NCBI GenBank assembly: GCA_937920115.1
Contig: CALGVF010000129.1
Location: 1 to 8,417 of the forward strand
Direction: 5' to 3'
Source of the DNA: an uncultured Clostridia bacterium
GTDB taxonomy: Bacteria; Bacillota; Clostridia; Christensenellales; Borkfalkiaceae
DNA: 8,417 nt
Shown: piece after piece, positions 5,471-8,417 of the stretch
How positions within the stretch are numbered: position 1 is the first letter of the stretch
How the letters are laid out: each line of letters begins with the position of its first letter
The notes under the pieces: generated by a model
The model's database searches: none
The model's input: only the letters and a program-made list of their open reading frames with translations
Told to the model about the DNA's origin: nothing
Position numbers and translations under genes: made by a program

Positions 5471-8344
5471 ATGGAAGAAAAGAAAGAAAACATATTCAAA
5501 AATTTAAAGAAGATTAACGCCATTTACGGAGAAATGGACGCTTTCAAAGCCAAAATCAAAGAGGCTAAATCGTCCGCGGTTTCCGTTACGAAAAAACTCT
5601 CGAATAAGGAACGCTCGATAAAAGCCGAGCAGGAAGCCGAACTTTTAGCGAAAGAGAACGAGCGTATCGCCGAAGAAGCGGCGAAAATAGCCGAAGCGGA
5701 AATCGCGAAAGCGGAAGCGGAGGCTGCGGCTTTGAAAGAGAAAGAAGCCGAAAAGACCGAAGGGGCGAAGCCGACCGAAGAAACTGCCGAAAAGGCGGAA
5801 AAAGCGGAGACGCCCGTCGAAATAAAAGAAGAACAGCCCGAGAAGCCGAAGAAGAAATCGACCAGAAAGAAGGACGAGGAAGTCAAGGCGGAAGAGGTAA
5901 AACCCGAAGAGCCGAAGGCTGAGGAAAAGCCCGAGGTTAAACCCGAAGCCGAAGCGAAAAACGAGCCGAAAGAAGAGGTTAAACCCGAGGTAAAAGAAGC
6001 GGCGGTGACCGAAGAAAAGCCTAAGGAAGAACCGAAAGCGGAAGTCAAGCCCGTTTTGGACGAAAAGGCGAAAAGGGAGGCGAGAAAGAAGGCTCTCGAA
6101 GAGGCTCAGGCGAGGGCTCTCGCAGAAGCGAGAGCGAAAATTCTCGAACAGAAGAGAAAAGAGGCTATCGCGAGAGGCGAGGACCCGAATCTCGTAAAAC
6201 TCGCAAGTCAACAGCCTAAACCCGCCGTACAGAGACCCGCGAGAAGGGAGTATATTCCGTCTGACGGCAGAAGACCGCAGGGAACGAGACCCGCGGGCGA
6301 CAGACCGTTCGGAAACAGACCCGCGGGCGGTCAAAAACCGTTCGGAACGGGCGTCGGCAAGAAACCCGTCGAAGTGTCCTACGTTCCGAAAGACACGGGC
6401 AAATCGTTCGGCAACAAGAAGAAGTCGTCCGAAAAGAGTTACGACGACAAAAAGGCGATTAACAAAAAGTCGCTCGCGAAAGGTCAGGTCAGCGTAGAGG
6501 ACTTCGACGAAAACAAGAGCGGTTACAGAAAACTCAGAGTCAAGAAAGACAAGAGCGGCAAAGAGCAGTCTCAGACTATCAAAATCGAAAAAGCCGTTAT
6601 AAATAAGGATATTATTCCCATTAAGGAACTTTCCGAGAAACTCGGTATTTCCGCGATAGAAATTACCAAGAAACTCTTTAAAGAGGGAATAATGAAGACG
6701 ATAAACGATTCGGTCGATTACGATACCGCGGGCGTAATAGCGGCGGATCTCGGCATCGAACTCGAACTCAAAATGGACAAGACGGCGGAAGAAGCCCTTG
6801 CGGAAGCGTTCGACACGCAGGACGAAGCGGAAAATCTCGTAAAGAGACCGCCGGTAGTCACCGTAATGGGTCACGTCGACCACGGCAAGACCTCTCTTCT
6901 CGATAAAATCAGGAGTGCGAACGTAACTTCGACCGAAGCGGGCGGAATTACTCAGCATATCGGTGCTTATACCGTAAGTTTAAACGGCGAGAAAATCACT
7001 TTCCTCGATACCCCGGGACACGCGGCGTTCACGGCAATGAGGGCGAGAGGGGCTCAGATTACCGATATAGCGGTACTCGTAGTAGCCGCCGACGACGGAA
7101 TAATGCCTCAGACGATCGAAGCGATACATCACGCTCAGGCGGCGGGCGTTTCGATAATCGTAGCGGCAAACAAGATAGACAAACCGCAAGCCAACCTCGA
7201 CAGACTGAAACAGCAACTTGCCGATCAGTCGGTACTTATCGAGGAATGGGGCGGCGACGTCGCGTTCGTTCCCGTATCCGCAAAGACGGGCGAGGGCGTA
7301 GACAATCTTCTCGAAACGATACTTCTTACGGCTGACGTGAAGGAACTCAAAGCGAACCCGAACAGAATGGCGAAAGGAGCGATAATCGAAGCGAAACTCG
7401 ACAAGGGCAAAGGACCCATGGCGACCGTACTCATTCAGAACGGTACCCTTCATACGGGCGACAACCTCGTCGCGGGAACGATTACGGGCAGAGTAAGAGC
7501 AATGATAGACGACAAGGGCAGAAACGTCAAAGAGGCGGGTCCGTCCATGGCGGTTTCGATACTCGGCTTGGAGGAGGTTCCGAACGCAGGCGATTCGATA
7601 TACGCGGTAGAGCAGGATAAACTTTCCAAACTCGTCGCTCAGGAGAGAAAGAACAAAGAGAGAGAGAACATGATAAAACAGTCTCAGAAAGTAACTCTCG
7701 ACGACTTGTTCTCCAAGATAAGCGACGGTAATCTGAAAGTGCTTAATCTCCTTATAAAAGCGGACGTTCAAGGCTCGGTCGAAGCGGTCAAACAGTCGCT
7801 TATCGAACTTTCGGACGAAGAAGTAAAGGTAAACGTAATTCACGCGGCGGTAGGCGCGATAAACGAAACGGACGTAATGCTTGCCGATTCGTCTAACGCG
7901 ATTATAATCGGCTTCAACGTAAGACCCGACGCGAACGCAAAGGCGTTGGCGGAGAGAAGCAAGGTAGACGTAAAACTTTACAGAATAATCTACGAGGCTA
8001 TCGACGACGTAAAGAACGCAATGAAAGGACTTATCGCGCCCAAAACGCAGGAAATTTATATGGGCAAAGCGGAAGTTCGTCAGACGTTTAGAATTACGGG
8101 CGTAGGAATGGTAGCGGGTTGTTACGTAACCGAAGGCAAGATAGTCAGAAACGGCAAACTCCGTATTTACAGAGACGACGTTATGATTTGCGAGGGCAAC
8201 GTCAATCAGTTGAAGAGATTTAAAGACGACGTCAAGGAAGTTTCGCAAGGCTTTGAATGCGGTATTTCCATCGAGAATTTCAACGATATAAAGATCGGCG
8301 ATTTCATAGAGAGTTATATAATCGAAACGAAACCCGTCGCGTAA
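5471..8344 (+). CDS. infB: translation initiation factor IF2
   Basis: A 957-residue GTPase that places fMet-tRNA on the 30S subunit and promotes 50S joining. Residues 1-375 are a long, charged, low-complexity region: helical K/E/A-rich (about 50-235), then an RP/G-rich stretch (about 264-297) and a basic linker. One IF2N domain lies at about 376-435. The G domain has G1 GHVDHGKT (467-474), G2 GGITQHIGAY (491-500), G3 DTPGH (513-517), G4 NKID (567-570) and G5 SAK (603-605). A beta-barrel domain II follows (about 628-715). Domain III contains ADVQGS (764-769). The C-terminal tRNA-binding C2 domain is about 860-957, with RFKDDVKEV and FECGISIENFNDIK. The ATG at 5471 follows GGAGG (5461-5465) with five bases spacing. 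The N-terminus lacks the first IF2N subdomain found in E. coli and B. subtilis IF2. All GTPase motifs are intact. Confidence 0.97.
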   Translation: MEEKKENIFKNLKKINAIYGEMDAFKAKIKEAKSSAVSVTKKLSNKERSIKAEQEAELLAKENERIAEEAAKIAEAEIAKAEAEAAALKEKEAEKTEGAKPTEETAEKAEKAETPVEIKEEQPEKPKKKSTRKKDEEVKAEEVKPEEPKAEEKPEVKPEAEAKNEPKEEVKPEVKEAAVTEEKPKEEPKAEVKPVLDEKAKREARKKALEEAQARALAEARAKILEQKRKEAIARGEDPNLVKLASQQPKPAVQRPARREYIPSDGRRPQGTRPAGDRPFGNRPAGGQKPFGTGVGKKPVEVSYVPKDTGKSFGNKKKSSEKSYDDKKAINKKSLAKGQVSVEDFDENKSGYRKLRVKKDKSGKEQSQTIKIEKAVINKDIIPIKELSEKLGISAIEITKKLFKEGIMKTINDSVDYDTAGVIAADLGIELELKMDKTAEEALAEAFDTQDEAENLVKRPPVVTVMGHVDHGKTSLLDKIRSANVTSTEAGGITQHIGAYTVSLNGEKITFLDTPGHAAFTAMRARGAQITDIAVLVVAADDGIMPQTIEAIHHAQAAGVSIIVAANKIDKPQANLDRLKQQLADQSVLIEEWGGDVAFVPVSAKTGEGVDNLLETILLTADVKELKANPNRMAKGAIIEAKLDKGKGPMATVLIQNGTLHTGDNLVAGTITGRVRAMIDDKGRNVKEAGPSMAVSILGLEEVPNAGDSIYAVEQDKLSKLVAQERKNKERENMIKQSQKVTLDDLFSKISDGNLKVLNLLIKADVQGSVEAVKQSLIELSDEEVKVNVIHAAVGAINETDVMLADSSNAIIIGFNVRPDANAKALAERSKVDVKLYRIIYEAIDDVKNAMKGLIAPKTQEIYMGKAEVRQTFRITGVGMVAGCYVTEGKIVRNGKLRIYRDDVMICEGNVNQLKRFKDDVKEVSQGFECGISIENFNDIKIGDFIESYIIETKPVA
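5882..6052 (+). repeat. degenerate EVKPE repeat in the IF2 N-terminal region
   Basis: The peptide core [E]VKP[EV] recurs at about residues 142-146, 155-159, 169-173 and 191-195, separated by 13, 14 and 22 residues. At DNA level the 14-mer GAGGTTAAACCCGA occurs exactly at 5933-5946 and 5975-5988 (42 bases apart), with a one-mismatch copy at 5894-5907. This is an in-frame, probably slippage-prone low-complexity linker rather than a mobile repeat. Confidence 0.65.
6260..6361 (+). repeat. RP-A/F-G repeat stretch in IF2
   Basis: Residues about 264-297 contain alternating GxRPAG and xRPFG/KPFG units (for example RPAGDRPFGNRPAGG), with matching DNA repeats AGACCCGCGGGCG at 6286-6298 and 6319-6331. 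Similar Arg/Pro/Gly-rich linkers occur in IF2 of many Gram-positives; likely disordered and RNA-compatible. Confidence 0.6.
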
Positions 8345-8356
8345 CGAAACCTCTAT

Positions 8357-8389
8357 CCGCAGGCAACGGCTAAACGCGGCCGCCTGCGG
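8357..8389 (+). other. GC-rich hairpin after infB without U-tract
   Basis: CCGCAGGC (8357-8364) and GCCTGCGG (8382-8389) are perfectly complementary; inside, GGC (8368-8370) can also pair with GCC (8379-8381) across a three-base bulge, leaving an eight-base loop. It lies 12 bases after the infB stop and 18 bases before the next ribosome binding site. What follows (GAAACTCCACAAAG) has no run of T, so it is not a normal intrinsic terminator. It could be an RNA-processing or stability element, a NusA/Rho-responsive pause site, or a partial attenuator controlling the next gene. Confidence 0.55.
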
Positions 8390-8407
8390 CGAAACTCCAC
8401 AAAGTTC

Positions 8408-8417
8408 AAAGGAGGGG
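8408..8417 (+). promoter_or_regulatory. ribosome binding site of the next gene (probably rbfA)
   Basis: AAAGGAGGGG at the right edge is a strong Shine-Dalgarno sequence; its start codon lies just beyond the window. By conserved order the gene should be rbfA (30S-binding factor A), but no coding sequence is visible here. Confidence 0.6.

Noticed and set aside
5645..6958. Long open frame (437 codons) on the minus strand opposite infB
   Set aside because: It is in exact codon-to-codon register with infB, so it exists because infB rarely uses TTA, CTA and TCA. The product is an F/R/L-rich mirror of the K/E/A codons, with no recognisable domain or ribosome binding site.
6980..8248. Second long minus-strand open frame (422 codons) opposite infB
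   Set aside because: Same codon register as the previous one and the same explanation; the sense strand encodes an intact, highly conserved GTPase.

Overview
The window is an 8.4 kb stretch of core bacterial chromosome. Gene content and order point to a Gram-positive Bacillota, most likely a Clostridia-type lineage. NusA is short (371 residues) and lacks the C-terminal acidic repeats seen in E. coli. ylxR and ylxQ sit between nusA and infB, an arrangement typical of Gram-positives. A YlbJ-type sporulation membrane protein lies next to coaD, and most genes have strong GGAGG-type ribosome binding sites. Genus or species cannot be named from this sequence. No mobile element, CRISPR array, tRNA or rRNA was seen, and the longest gap without a gene is 137 bases.

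Left part (bases 1 to about 3115): the 3' end of rsmD (16S rRNA methyltransferase) is followed after 13 bases by coaD (phosphopantetheine adenylyltransferase). ylbJ then lies on the minus strand, tail-to-tail with coaD with an 11-base overlap of their ends. ylbJ is head-to-head with rarA (AAA+ recombination/replication factor), with only 31 bases between their start codons.

Right part (3116 to the end): a classic rimP-nusA-ylxR-ylxQ-infB transcription/translation operon. A candidate sigma-A promoter with an extended -10 is followed, about 21 bases into the predicted transcript, by a perfect 11-bp terminator-like hairpin just before the rimP ribosome binding site. This is the expected architecture for attenuation of the operon, probably by its own product NusA. 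The genes are tightly packed: ylxQ starts at a TTG inside ylxR, and the other gaps are 11 to 21 bases. After infB a GC-rich hairpin without a U-tract precedes a strong ribosome binding site cut by the window end. The next gene is outside the window; rbfA is expected from synteny.

Together the operon links ribosome maturation (RimP), transcription elongation and termination (NusA), RNA-binding accessory proteins (YlxR, YlxQ) and translation initiation (IF2). I found no clearly new biological system here. The best leads are regulatory: the rimP leader attenuator, the hairpin after infB, and the unusual long N-terminal region of IF2, which lacks the usual first IF2N subdomain.
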